Source: Chrysemys picta bellii
Taxonomy: Eukaryota > Chordata > Testudines > Emydidae
Reading direction: 5' to 3'
Length of the DNA: 64,000 bases
NCBI RefSeq assembly: GCF_011386835.1
Contig: NC_088800.1
Location: 21,070,572 to 21,134,571, forward strand
The notes beneath the pieces are model-generated. The model was not told the origin of the DNA and ran no database searches. It saw nothing but the letters and a program-made list of their open reading frames with translations. A program made the position numbers and the translations under genes. How positions within the stretch are numbered: position 1 is the stretch's first letter; the number at the start of each line of letters is the position of its first letter. This document shows, piece by piece, positions 33,876 to 45,757 of this stretch.

Positions 33876-34490
33876 GAAACAAAAATGTGCTTCCCAGATC
33901 CCTGGCAGCTGTCAGGGAACCTGGAGCAGCTGCCCTACCGGGCTGCCCAGCTACAGCTAGCTCTGAGCTAGCTGCCCCGAGAGTTGGGCCGCCCACGGAG
34001 CCAGCTGGCCAGATAGGTTGATTCTGTGGCTGGGAGCCTGAGAGCCCCAAGTGAAGCCATGGCTCTCAGGGCTTTCAGGTTCTCCAAATCTAGCTGGTGA
34101 TCTCAGGCTCCCTGCTGAAGTATCAGGAACCTAGACCCTGAGAGCCACAACTTGAGCCAAATCTCCCAGAGATTCCAAAGCAGCAGGGAGTCTGGAAATC
34201 CTGAGAACCCCAGCTCCCAGGGTTTCCAGATGCTCTGCTGAAGAGCTGGGAGTCTAGACGCTGACAGCCATGGCTTGAGCTGGGGCTTACAGGGTTTCAA
34301 AGGCTGCTAGGCTCTTAGGCCTACTGCAGGGACCCTGAAAGCCCTGTGGGCCTCAGCTTGTAAGCTCCAGGCTCCTGGCCCTGGGACAGACTGCATGGTG
34401 GAGCTACCCTAAAGCTGTGGACCCTATGAGTCACATGGGCAGTCCACATTTTGGAGCCACAGACCCCAGAAGCTTTGGGTTCCTGGGGTC
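33876..34490. repeat. GC-rich complex repeat with ~60-100 bp units
   Basis: A phrase of the type CTGAGAGCC(A/C)C...CTTGAGC recurs at 34038, 34138, 34201, 34261 and 34334, spaced 100, 63, 60 and 73 bp. Intervening phrases such as GCTGGGAGTCTAGACGC and GGGAGTCTGGAAATCC also recur. The segment stands out from AT-rich flanks. It is either a decayed minisatellite or the internal part of an unnamed transposon. Frames here are not genes. Confidence 0.55.
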
Positions 34491-34834
34491 CTTTCAGTGA
34501 AAGTTTGGTTGAATCCAACTTATTTTGATGAGAAAACTTGGGTTTGATAATCAGCATTTTGGAAAATTTTCCATTAGCTTTAATCCCCACAAAACTCACA
34601 TCTACCCTCGTATTCCACTCCTTTCTCAAAAAGCATGGGAGAACTAATAAGCCTTTCTACACACCACGAGGGTCAACAGACTGAGGGTCTGTCAGATGAA
34701 GAAGAGACAAGCAGCTCAATTAAAATATTTAAAAATATATTTCCCTCACTTTGCTCAGGGGATTATTATTTTGAGTGTCACAGCTGATCTCAATTGCCAT
34801 GATACCACACAAGAAGAACAATAATGTCATACAC
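34491..34834. other. AT-rich DNA, nothing recognised
   Basis: GTTTGGTTGAATCCAAC (34504-34520) may be the end of the preceding repeat. Confidence 0.3.
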
Positions 34835-35035
34835 AGCTAGGATTCAGATTATTAAGAGATGTAGAATAGCCTGTCTAGGGAAGTGGTGGTAGCCCCATTG
34901 CTCGGGGCTTTTAAAACTAGACTGGACTAAACACTAAAAAAAACAAAACAAAACAAAAACAAAAAAACCTTGGTGACAATCCTGCATTGGCAGGGAGATA
35001 GAGAGGATGATTTGATAGGTATCTTCCCTATCTAA
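34835..35035 (+). mobile_element. CR1 LINE 3' end fragment, plus strand
   Basis: GGGAAGTGGTGGTAGCCCCA, then GCTTTTAAAACTAGACTGGA, then CAATCCTGCATTGGCAGGGA, then GATGATTTGATAGGTATC, the order of a CR1 3' untranslated region. It is interrupted at 34935-34968 by an A-rich (AAAAC)n run. Coding sequence is absent. Confidence 0.75.
34935..34968 (+). repeat. (AAAAC)n A-rich run
   Basis: A 34-base run of A with regularly spaced C, inside the CR1 fragment. Confidence 0.9.
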
Positions 35036-35084
35036 CTGACATATTATCATCATAATTTGTAATAGAGTAGCTACTAGAAGTGCC

Positions 35085-35185
35085 TGCTGAAATTGAGGCC
35101 CCCATTGAGCTAGGTGTTGAACAGATACTTAAAGACAGTTGCTGCCCTGAAGAATTTACACCCTAAATAGACAAAGCAGAGGATG
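35085..35185 (-). mobile_element. MIR-like SINE tail, antisense fragment
   Basis: GGCCCCCATTGAGCTAGGTG, then GACAGTTGCTGCCCTGAAGA, then ACACCCTAAATAGACAAAG; reverse complement of the tail type seen at 4565-4690. Confidence 0.55.
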
Positions 35186-35339
35186 GGTGTCTGGCCCCTC
35201 TCCCCCACATGGCTGAGTGGGTGTTATGGAGACTCTGCCTCACTTTCCCCTTTAAAGCCAGTCACTGTTTTGCCCCATCTGCTAGTTCCTCATTATGATT
35301 CCAGCCCTCCAACCAGGTCATTGATAGTCTCGCCTCCTG

Positions 35340-35517
35340 CAGCAGCAAATCCCTTGTCTCGCACTGCTTCCTGCAGCCCCCATTGGCCTGGAGCAGCGAA
35401 CCGCGGCCAGTGGGCGCTGCGATCGGCTGAACTTGTGGACCCGGTAGGTAAACAAACCGGCCCAGCCCTCCAGGGGCTTTCCCTGAACAAGCGGCCGCCC
35501 CAGTTTGAGAACCACTG
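35340..35517. mobile_element. hAT MITE, left end missing
   Basis: The right end CAGTTTGAGAACCACTG inverts to CAGTGGTTCTCAAACTG, a known type of hAT terminus, ending at 35517. The interior has CCCATTGGCCTGGAGCAGCG and ACCGCGGCCAGTGGGCGCTG, close to the interior of the element at 4697-5053, then TAGGTAAACAAACCGGCCCA. The left end is absent and the break lies around 35320-35355, so no duplication can be tested. Confidence 0.7.
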
Positions 35518-35999
35518 ATCTAGTGAGTCAGGAGGCCAGTAACCCTAGTGAAGGGTCCCGAGTCTACAGCCTCTTGGGGATTCAGACCTCTTTGCTCAGG
35601 CTTTAATAACCCTTCTGCTGGGATTGGTAGGCATATCCAGGCCTGCCCACTCCTCTGGTTTCCAATCTAGTGACTCTGTATGAAACAGTTGGAATCAATT
35701 TCTCCCCATTCCTTACTGTTTCCTACCATGCCTCTCTTGTAGGCTGTTTTCCTGGTTCACTTTCTGTGATCCTCTTCCTCTGGAGGTCCAGCTACCAGGG
35801 CAGCTTCTCACCAGGCTCTTGCTGAAAGTCCCTTTTCTCAGTGATTCCTCAGCTTCCCTGGCAACTACTTCTCCCTTCAGACCTGCAGCCTTTTTATCTC
35901 CACAGCTGTTGCAGGGCCACCAATCAGACACAGCTGAGAAGGCAGCTAGTCTTTAGCAGCAAGGAGAGTGTGGGCTCTGTACATCCCATGACAGTGGGA
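35518..35999. other. Mixed DNA, nothing recognised
   Basis: About 0.5 kb, less AT-rich than most of the window. No exon that I can support. Confidence 0.35.
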
Positions 36000-36186
36000 G
36001 AAATAAAATACTGTAATCCACATTTTTACAGATGGACAACTGAGGAAGAGAGTGATTAAAGACCTAATCCAATATCAACTGAAGTCAATGGGAGACTTCT
36101 ATAGGTCACACAGCAGAGCCAGAAACTACAACCAGGTCTTCTTAGTCCCAGTCCAATATCTTAATCACAAGACCATCCTTCTATGA
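36000..36186 (-). mobile_element. MIR-like SINE, antisense copy
   Basis: CCACATTTTTACAGATGGAC, then AACTGAGGAAGAGAGTGAT, then TAGGTCACACAGCAGAGCC, then CAGGTCTTCTTAGTCCCAG and TTAATCACAAGACCATCCTT, i.e. the reverse-complement MIR from core to tRNA-like head. A 40 bp insert with ACTGAAGTCAATGGGAGA separates the first two parts from the rest. Confidence 0.7.
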
Positions 36187-36971
36187 TGCTTTCAAACTGG
36201 CAGAGTAAACATCAATTGTATTTTTGGTTACTGATAATGTTGCTACTAAGAGCTTCTGCAAAGGGGCAGAAATAAGTAGTGAATGCCCTTTAAAAACAGA
36301 ATGATGTGAATACATTTACATGTGCACTGTGCTATTCCAGCAACCAAAGCTTTAAAACAATGTGACCAAAGGTGGCGAATAATGATAGAGAGCAAAATTG
36401 TGAAGTTGCTATGGTAACTATTATCAGCTCAGACAGGCATTGATACAAGCTCTTATTAGGTATGTTCAACCAAACATTTTATTTATAGTCAAACTCCAAA
36501 ATTGACAACTTAAAGTTAACAGAAATTAAAACATAATCCAGGATTTATACAGTTAGTAGCTCTAGAGTTAAGGCTGATACAATGTTTCCATTCTTCTATC
36601 TTATTTACATCAATTTCAGTGTTCTAAAAAACCTCCAAAAAACCTTCAGTGCTACAGCTTCTCATGCTTGCCCTTAGTGAATTGTTTTGGAAAGTGGAAG
36701 AAAACCATTCAGCCATTTTTGAGTTATCTGTGGTGGGTGGGGGAGATCTGGAGAGAGGATGTTTTTCAGCCATTGAAATAATCATTTTGCTACCTAAAGA
36801 TCATGTTCTGAGTGTGCATATTATTACACTGCTTTCCTTAATTGAAATAAGCCAAAGAAAGTGCTATATACTCTTGGCCATCAGTGAACCTAGTTGACTT
36901 TACAGTAGAAATGAGGTTGAGGGGGCAGTTTAAAATCTGACAAAACTCTTTCTGCAAAACAAACCTCTTTA
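36187..36971. other. AT-rich DNA, nothing recognised
   Basis: About 0.8 kb without recognised content. Confidence 0.4.
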
Positions 36972-37050
36972 AGGCCCTGATTCACCAAGACACTTAAGCC
37001 TTAGTGGGACTACTCGTGTACTTAAAGTTAGGCATGTGCTGGATTGAGAC
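36972..37050. repeat. Copy of the CTTAAG/CATG palindromic repeat family (partial)
   Basis: GGCCCTGATTCACCAAGACA, then CTTAAGCCTTAGTGGGACTA, then CTTAAAGTTAGGCATGTGCT. Inverted phrasing as in 10791-10905. Confidence 0.55.
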
Positions 37051-37419
37051 CAAACTTCTCAACTTGTTATGTATGTCGTGGCTCAAACACAAATTTAAAA
37101 CTAACTTTAGTATATTCATATTATGTTATAGAAATCTAAGTCCATCCTGGTATGAAATTCATGTTGGCATTTAGGTGTGCCTAACTCCCATCGCTGTTAA
37201 CGGGAATTAGACACCTAAATACCTTTAAAAATGTTGTCCCTATTAGGGCCTGCTGAGAGCTCTTTGCAAATCGCAGAACCCCAGAGCCCACACAGAGCCC
37301 TGTTCTGTCCAGTGGGGCTCTGTGAGACCACAGTGGCCTACCTATGCACAGGTTGTTGCTTCACTGGAGCCATAGTAAATTGCAAACTGAAGAAACAGCA
37401 GATGAATATGCTTGAAAAT
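37051..37419. other. Mixed DNA with a small inverted repeat
   Basis: GGCATTTAGGTGTGCCTAAC and TTAGACACCTAAAT (37164-37220) are an inverted pair around GCTGTTAACGG; it may belong to the palindromic families. Nothing else recognised. Confidence 0.35.
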
Positions 37420-37865
37420 TAGAGCTGAGTGAAAACTGGAATTTCTGTCCTGTAAGAAATTCCAACAGTTTGCACTTGTTTTCATCACAAATCTGGATGA
37501 AATGCTGAAATACTAACATTTCTGTGGAATAAAAAGTTAGAGAAATTTTAGATTCAGAAATGATGAAATATTTGGTTTTGAATCAATTTGTCATTAAACT
37601 GAACCTGCCTAAGGTGCCATGTTGCCTCATGGGAGCTGCAGTTCAGGTGCCTCACGTCCTCATTCTTCCCCATGGGCTGAGCTCCCTGGCCTCAGTAGAG
37701 TACCATGATGAATCACAGTCATGTGTCATTGCTGGAAATCTCTTTCTCCAGTTTTCTTCTTAATCAGAATTCTGACAAGATCAAGAAGATTTTGTTGGTC
37801 CATTTCAATGGAACTGCATATTCCAACAGAATGTGGTTCTATCAGAACATCTCCTACCAGCTCTA
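37420..37865. mobile_element. Unnamed TA-flanked element with GAGCTG-type inverted ends (446 bp)
   Basis: The left end is TAGAGCTGAGTGAAAACTGG at 37420. The right end is ACCAGCTCTA, ending at 37865. The same terminal text is found at both ends of 54848-55909. A TA at each outer edge would fit a 2 bp TA duplication as in Tc1/mariner, but the TA could also be part of the repeat itself. The inside is AT-rich except for GCCTCATGGGAGCTGCAGTT and its surroundings. No transposase. Confidence 0.5.
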
Positions 37866-40439
37866 GACAGTCCCCTTACCTCCCAGTCTGAATGTCATCC
37901 TATGCATTATCTTTGTTTTGGTTTGTAAGCACTCTGACGTTGGGACCACGTGCTTATCTTTATATAATTGGAATTCTATAAATATGAAATAATAATAATA
38001 TAAGGTAAAAGTACATGTAAAAAGTTCATGAATGTAACAAAGTTTGAGATTTAGACTGAACAAAATTAAAAAATTCTGTTTCAAGGTTCTCAAAACAGCC
38101 TTGATTCTGCTTCTTATGCACATGTAGATCTTTCATTATAGGATCACAGCACAGATGCAGAAATATAAAATGAAACAGACAGTCATCTAATAAGGTTGTA
38201 GGAAAAAGTGCTGTTTCAACAAAAAAATCAATAGTATACCAGCCAACTTACTTACACAGTCTTACTGCAGGAATAATATTACAATTCTGCATAAGTAGTC
38301 ATATAAAATGTTTGTGATTATTATAGAAAGTTTAGCTCCCTTCCATTAAATAATATGTCTAGTTTGCTTAATACGGCATATTGCCCACTGCTATATGGTC
38401 ATGAATTAAAAAGCCTATTGTAATACATATTCACAAGGAGGCAAAATTTAGTATTGCTCTGGGAACCTTAACTGAATTTCCAGATTTCTTGCATGCATCA
38501 AATCATAATCTGCATTTATGTTACTTTTTTCACATTAATTTAAGATAAAATTACCTTTTTCTAAAAAGTCCCAAACCCTTTAGTATAGTTTTATTGTATA
38601 TAATTTTAATGTGATCACTGGAATAATATTTCTATGGATACTGAGAGACATTGCAAAAAAATCTATTTTAACATCACATTTCAGATAATTTATTGTTTCT
38701 TTTAAGTGTTCGTAGGTCTGCCAGACATACTTTTACTACCATGATATATTAGTATAAAGCCTGGAATTCTATTTTGCTTTTATTCTGAACTTAGGGAAAG
38801 TAGCATTCTTCTCCATTCCATAATGTACATCCCAAATCCATTCCAGCACAGTACATTATCTTTCTTGATGTCAAGTTTAATTATATCAACTAATCAGCTA
38901 TCTATATAAAATTTAATTATATTATACTGTAGTTAAGGTTTTTGTGAAGTATCTGTTAACTGGATATATTTTACATTATAACAGCTTGTATGAAAGTAAT
39001 TATTTGGGGGGGCTGTTAACTAATTATAAGAGAGTCTATTTTTGATATAGCTAATTAGCTTATTTAATATTCATGAGGGAAATGTGAGTACATTTGCCTG
39101 TGTCCCCTTGAACATCCTTAAAAATGAGGGTGTCACCAGGGGTTGTTGTTTTTAAATAATTCTCAGTCACGTCTGTATGCATCATCTTAATGTGATTGCA
39201 ATGATAGCCCTGATGTGCCCGCCAATCCCACTTAATACAGTCACACATCCTGTGGCTGGGTTTGTTGCGTGTGTGCAACTTGCTGAGACACAAAGTAGTA
39301 TTCTTGGAGTCCATAGGCAGTTCAAAGGTAGTCATGCCATTTGGAGCTGTGCTGAACTTTTTTCAACTACAAAATCTCTCTCTCACAGTTTTCAGACTTA
39401 TTCCTGTCACATATTTTTCCTTACAGCAGATTGACTATTTTCCTATTTCGATGGCTTTGATATCATGGACTAAACATCAAGATAAATATAAATATATTTT
39501 GGAGATAGGCTTGTCAGTTTCTTTTCCAATTATCATTCAACATTGAAAACTAGGAGTTAGTTTGCTTATCAGTGAGAACATTTAGTTTGCACCTGCACAG
39601 TGAGTTATTGCAGCTGAGAAAGAAATGATATCAGGCTTTCTTTGCGGAAAACTGATGTATATACCATGTTAGGCTTTTGAACAGAGCACTTGTGTTATGT
39701 CATCTCAGTGCATCACATCCATACAATGCAATCTAAGTGAATTAATATTGTGAAGCACCCGTATGGCAAAGCACCCGCTTCCTACCGCCAATGTAAAGTA
39801 ATATTACCTTGGGTAAGCAGGAGAGCAGTTATTCATTTGGACTGTATAACAACTTTTTTGGGTTAAATATTACAGAGAGCCAGGGCTTTCAACAGCAACA
39901 AAAAAACTGTACATTAGTGCACAGACATGCAATATCTTTTGAAATCTATGGGGAATGTTTCTATCTGCTGTGGTTGGTACAATGTGAACAAACAGCCAGC
40001 AGCTCTTTTGTCTCTTTATCACTTTGCACCAATTTTCATCAAATATCAAACACTTTTGCTGGAGGGAAGAGGTATCTTTGCAGACTCCACATTCCAGAAT
40101 TTCTGTAAATTGATCTTGCACATGTCTATGGCTGACAAGTGAAATGTGAAAAATCTTTTCTGAATTATTTTTATGGCCTGCAGGGACCCAGTGGAATGGT
40201 GAAAAAAGAAGGTTGTGATGAAGTTCAGAAACCAGTTACAGTAATTTAAAATGATTCCCAAGAATTTTAATACTGCACCGAGTCCAACAGTCCAATTCTA
40301 GTGTTTGTCCCACTGGAGGATCAGAGGAGAAATGCACCTTTTCCTCCCCAAACCACTAGTTTTTAACCAGAAACTTGGCAGAGATTTCCCACCCCACCAC
40401 TGCAACTGGATATGCAACAAACTTACACAAATTGTTACA
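37866..40439. other. AT-rich apparently single-copy DNA
   Basis: About 2.6 kb. No exon or repeat that I can support. ORFs around 39800-40260 overlap on both strands and are chance frames. Confidence 0.45.
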
Positions 40440-40700
40440 AGGTCAAATTTTCAAAAGTGTTTGGGGACCAGATTTTCAAATGTTTAGTACTCATAAATTG
40501 GGGCCAAGTTTTCTCAGGAGGTCAGTTCTCATTTGGCACCTAAATTAGGGGCAGAGTTTCAAAAGTTTGGCACACTGAAGCTCTCACAGTGGCACTGTTG
40601 ACTAGATTTTCAAAAGATCCACTCATTTAGGGGCCTACATGGGAGACGCACTGTTCTGAAAATAGTTGTAGGTGCTGAGCCCTTCTGAAAATTCTGACCA
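40440..40700. repeat. Copies of the TTTTCAAAAGTG palindromic repeat family
   Basis: AGGTCAAATTTTCAAAAGTG, CCAGATTTTCAAATG, CAGAGTTTCAAAAGTTTGG, GACTAGATTTTCAAAAGATC and CCTTCTGAAAATTCTGACC recur within 260 bp. It looks like two overlapping or nested copies, with GGCACCTAAATTAGGGGC and CATTTAGGGGCCTACATG as inner phrases. Confidence 0.55.
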
Positions 40701-42078
40701 TAATGTACAGAAAATAGGCCAGATATCACAATATTTCTAATGCTTCCAATAGACATTTGGTACACTCTTAAAATTCATCATTTTGCATTTTTCTACATTT
40801 CTCAGATAAGAACTTGTAAACCTATAAATAGACAGTTTCCTATCTGCACTCTTCAGGATTCGTACTTAAAGAGGGCTCAAATCAAGACACTCACTGCTGG
40901 TTTATTGACAGTTAGAGCTTCCCCTCCACCCCCAACTTTTTTTTCCTCCAGAAAAGTAGTAGGAAAACAAAAAATAGCTCTCTTCAGACATAGTTTACTT
41001 TCTCTGTTCTCTCATTGACTTATAAAAACTCGGATACAATGCTTTGCTTCTGTATAATTTTTATCAATAAAGTTTCACTCATTAGAATCTAGAGATGCTG
41101 AATAGAACAAGATCAAAATAATCTGCTCTTAACTTCATAAAGGTAAAATACGGAAACCTTTATGAAAACAGGCCAAGCACACAATATCAGGGACCTAACT
41201 GACCGGCCTACACATACTAATTACATTAATATCTTCTTGAAGTAACAGTATACATAGTCAACCGGATCTTTCAGAATTAAAGCTTATTAGATTTTACATG
41301 GAAATGCAACTGATGGCATATTTATTTAGCTGGGTCTTACTTACCAATCACAAAGAATAAGAAACATTCTTATATGAAGTACTGTAATTCGGACATCACT
41401 AGCTATGGCTGCATAAACTGCAACCCTACAAACCCGCAGTACATTAGCATAGTGATCATATTGATTCTATAATACTAAACCACCGTAGAAGTAATTACAT
41501 TTCACAATGATCACAACACTAAATATTTAGGGGATGACTATATGCTATATTAAGCCATTTATAATTAGTCAAACTACAAATGGTTTTCTGTTTGTCCATG
41601 ATTTATCCTTGGTGTGAGGCAGCATTTTGAAGGTAAGCGTATTATTATATATTTTTTAATCTGTAGAAGGCTCATTAATTCCCCCCCCCCCTTCCCCTGA
41701 TCTGGCTTCAGTTATTACAAAGGCAATGCAAGGAGAAGGAGAAGTTTCAATATACAGCTATACAAGAGTGGAGTGAATTCAGGCAACTAGAAATGTGGGA
41801 TTGAGCCACCTGCAATAAGAGAGTTATGCTCATTCTTCGTCTCCTAGGGTAGCAGGGATTAGGTTTAGCATGTTAATTCAGTATGGCGTAAAATGGTTTA
41901 AAGCCTTCACATAATGCTGTATATACAAAAAGTGGCTGCAAGCTCTGTGCAGAATCCTTGTCAATTGCAAAATGCAATGTACAAATATGTTAGTGAATTA
42001 CACACCAACTCCAGTTTGTATTTTTAGCAGTGGATTTAATTTATTCCCCCTCCCCCAATAAGTATAAGGTTTAACATA
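40701..42078. other. AT-rich DNA with a poly-C run
   Basis: Poly-C of 11 at 41681-41691. Nothing else recognised. Confidence 0.45.
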
Positions 42079-42086
42079 CACATGGA

Positions 42087-42330
42087 CAGGGCTGGCTCCC
42101 AAGCGGCAAAGGAAAAAAAAAAAAAAAGATAAAGCCGCGATTGGCGGCACTTCAGTGGCAGCTCTACCGTGCCACATCATTCTTCGGCGGCAATTCAGCG
42201 GCCGGTCCTTGCCCCCAAGAGGGACTGAGGGACCCGCTGCCGAATTGCCGCCGAAGACCCGGACGTGCCGCCCTTTCCGTTGGCCGCCCCAAGCACCTGC
42301 TTCCTGCACTGGTGCCTGGAGCTGACCCTG
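42087..42330. mobile_element. Non-autonomous hAT transposon (244 bp), exact 8 bp TSD
   Basis: Ends CAGGGCTGGCTCC and, inverted at the right, CAGGGTCAGCTCC. The duplication CACATGGA is at 42079-42086 and 42331-42338. The GC-rich interior has inverted phrases TCTTCGGCGGCAATTCAGCG and GCCGAATTGCCGCCGAAGA, forming a long stem. A run of 15 A at 42113-42127 is near the left end. The overlapping frames on both strands are not genes. Confidence 0.9.
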
Positions 42331-42338
42331 CACATGGA

Positions 42339-43827
42339 GCAAATAAAGATGTCTTGTTTGCCATCTCATAATTTGCAGATATAGATGTGTATAGCCACTG
42401 CTATTTCACATATATATAAAGTCAACAGGGGTACAGGAAAGACCCTATGTGCTATGCAGCATATACAACTTGATTATGTGGCAGAAACCTTGGAATTATG
42501 CAGTATTGCCCCCATGTCCTCTCTTTCTCAGTGCCCTTCCCCAACCAATCCCAGTACAATCAGTACAGTTTCTCTTGTTATTTGATATTCAATTTTATTT
42601 CTTTTTGGCTCCTCTGGGACAGGAACAGAAATTAAGTATGGGCAGAAAGCGGGTGGGGACTGATTTTGTCATTCCCCACTCCAACAAAGCTAATTAACAA
42701 CTAGCTCCTCCACTACATTCCCTTGCACTGTCTGCCACCACATCCAGCAAGGATGGACAACTACGGGAGATTGATGTTTCTCCTGGAATGGATCAGAAAT
42801 GAACTAGTTGACAATGCTGCTGTTTAAAAATCAGTAGGGTTCAGTGTTAATAGTCTGTTGAGAGTAATAAGGACAATTCACACTTTTCTCAGAATTATTA
42901 TTTTCTGCAGATTCTAGTAGGTTTTCAATAATTTGAAGGCTTTCTTCTCAATCGTAAGGGCTAGGGACTTAATTTTTTAAATGAAAGCTTTGATTCTGGA
43001 ACACAATTACATGGAAAACTGAAAAAGAATGGTGATTATGTGGCAATTCACATGCCTGCATAATCACATTTTATATAGGGGCTTGAACATAGCCAATTTA
43101 AATCAGAGACAAGTATTTTTTTTCTTCTAGGGAAATACATAATAATTCTGAGTATAGATATGTAGTGCCTTTCAAACAGTAACTAATGAAGCCTCACAAA
43201 ACTCTTGGAGGGAGGTAAGGCATTTATCGGAATTGCCACTGAAATGCAGCCATCTCAGGAATAGAAAATATTATTGCTTAATAACTCCCCACAACTCTAC
43301 TCAACACTCAAGGATAGCAGCGAAGTATATACATCTTGGTACGTGCCTCATTTGGCTGAGAGATTTGAACATGTGTTTGAAGTTTGCCTCTAGCAATGGG
43401 CAAACTCATATATCCCCATCTCCAAGCAGGGAAACAGGCCATTCAAGGCAAAAGGAATAGGACAACATACATAGGAAACAGGGACTATTAGATGCTGTTT
43501 CATGGACGTGCCAAGTAATTGGAGATGATGCACAACAGCTCCCAGATTCCCAATACTGACAGTGCAGAAACAGGTCTGTAAGCCATACTCTGTTGTTGTA
43601 AGACCTGCTGTACAGGTGAGGATTTCACAGCATCTCAAACATGGAGAATGTGAATACATCCCCTGCAGCCTCTATGCAAGGGCCAGGATATGGATTGTAT
43701 GGAGCAGGGTAGAGTAAACACTGTACTTCTCTAAGCTAGTGTGTTTGTATGCACATTTTCATTTTCTGCTCTCCTTTGTGCTTCATGAGACCATTTAGCC
43801 TCCTGTGTCTGGAAGAAACATAGTGCC
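42339..43827. other. AT-rich DNA; possible MIR-like trace
   Basis: GAAGCCTCACAAAACTCTTG and GGAGGGAGGTAAGGCA (43189-43222) may be a small antisense MIR-like piece. Otherwise nothing recognised. Confidence 0.35.
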
Positions 43828-43918
43828 AAATTCTGTTCTCAGCTACATGGTCCATCAACTTCAGTGGATTTACTTAAGATTTACACCATTGTAACAGAGG
43901 AGAATTTGGATCAGAGCA
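43828..43918. repeat. Copy of the TTACACCAGTGTAAAT palindromic repeat family
   Basis: CCAAATTCTGTTCTCAGCTA at the left pairs with AGAGGAGAATTTGGATCAG at the right, with CAACTTCAGTGGATTTACTT and TTACACCATTGTAACAG between. Confidence 0.55.
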
Positions 43919-45632
43919 TCCTTTCCCTGCTATCTACCGAAAAAAAAAACAGATTTAGAGGTTTTTATGTATATTGGATAAAGAAGTCTAAAGATATACA
44001 GTAAATACATCCTAACAATATAAAAAAATTATCAAGGTAACAATTCCAATTTCAAAATCTGTTTTATAACCTTGTTTAGTTTCACTCTGCAACACAATTT
44101 GACTCTATTTTTTATTTTGAAATCGTCTAGTAATAACTCTGAAGAGTCCGAAGATTTTTTAAGCAGTCCTAGAATCTTTAAACATATTTCAGCTAAATAG
44201 CTCATCCAGTCCTCAGCTGTAGTTCTAACCTTTATTTTTGCTGCTCTGTGAGATTCATGTGAAAAGCCACCATAGCCTGAGGTTTGGAAGTTGGGAGATT
44301 ATGCTTTGGCCCTCTGACATGTATTTTTGTCAGTTTTCTAATCTCTGTATGAAGTCTTCTGGCTTTTAAGAGAGACCAACTGATGTTCCCTGAAGCATGT
44401 ATATTCTTTCAGCGGCATGAAAGAAGTTAGCCATTGTCATTTACAATCTAAAAGTTTTAATCTCTCTTTATTTTCAAATTAATTATTAGCTTAATTACAT
44501 GAACCAGGTTCAAAGTACACGAATTAATGTCATCTGCCTTCTACAACTATCTATAGAGCAAAGGCCATATAGATCATGTCTGCATGCAATGCAGACTTTC
44601 AGCAGAACCAGACACCTAAAATGGCTTAAGAGATAAAATCCCTTAAATAAGCTTGAGACAGACCTGAATTTATTTAAATGTCTAATTCTAAATGTACTTA
44701 TGCTTAGTAGTAATGTTTACCATCTGTCTTACTCTGGCTGTTGAGGTAATTGTAAAGCTATAAATAGCCAAACATATGCTACACATATTTGGGCCTTAAA
44801 TACAACAGCCTTGTGTAAAACAACTGGAAATAATAATAATAAGTGATATAAATCTGGGCATTATTCACAGTGAGTCGAGAAAAGATCATTAAAGGTTTTA
44901 GCTGTTGTGTTGCCTGTGATAAATATTCCTCCCTAGGCATGGCTGAGATGATGGCATTGCTTACAGGCCCAATTCTACAAGTTGCTAGTCCTGTCTGTGA
45001 CTCCGACCCACAGAAAACAACATTTCAGTTGTATACAGCAGACACCTTCAGAGAATAATACAGATTGAGACCAAATTGCAAACTGAACAAATAAATATAT
45101 TTTAGTCTGTAAATGACTAATGCTGACATTTCAGTCGATACTCCCTCTTCTTTTAAAGACTAGAGCGCTGGAGAATGATATACAGCTGCAGAAATGCCTA
45201 AAGCCTAACTTGAAAGGACTGCTTTTATTTGAATTAGATGATTCTTGTATTTCTTATACCTATAGTCACACTAACAGCAGTCATAAAACTATTGCATTGA
45301 TACAACTAAAAATACTATTGATACCAGTTATCTATGGGAACATCATCCCACTAATCATAATTGCCCATATGTGTCCTCCTGGAATAAAAATGTCGGGAGA
45401 GGAACAAAACACTCCAACTATTTAAGTGTGCCTCAGGGGTCATGCTCTTCCCCCACCTCCTCCCCAACCACACACACTGTGAAGAACCATCAGAAATGTA
45501 GAGCTACTGAGAGATGTGACCATGGAGACCACATGGTTAAGGATAGGTATGTGATCATTTCCTCCCACTGGCGATGGCTCTTGGGAAGGAAATCCCAGTG
45601 ATGATCTCATCTGACACTGTCATTCCTCTGTA
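43919..45632. other. AT-rich apparently single-copy DNA
   Basis: About 1.7 kb. The 101-codon plus frame at 45120-45425 is not recognised and has no supporting signal. Confidence 0.4.
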
Positions 45633-45665
45633 CGTGTGTGTGTATGAGAAAGAGAGAGAGAGAGA
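45633..45665 (+). repeat. Compound (GT)n (GA)n microsatellite
   Basis: GTGTGTGTGTATGAGAAAGA followed by more GA units. A poly-C run follows at 45748-45757. Confidence 0.9.
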
Positions 45666-45757
45666 TTGCTCTTATGTGGGGTCACCCCTAAACTCGGTGA
45701 ATTCACAGGTGTTGGCATGGAGATCATATATCTCTACACTAGCTTTGCCCCCCCCCC

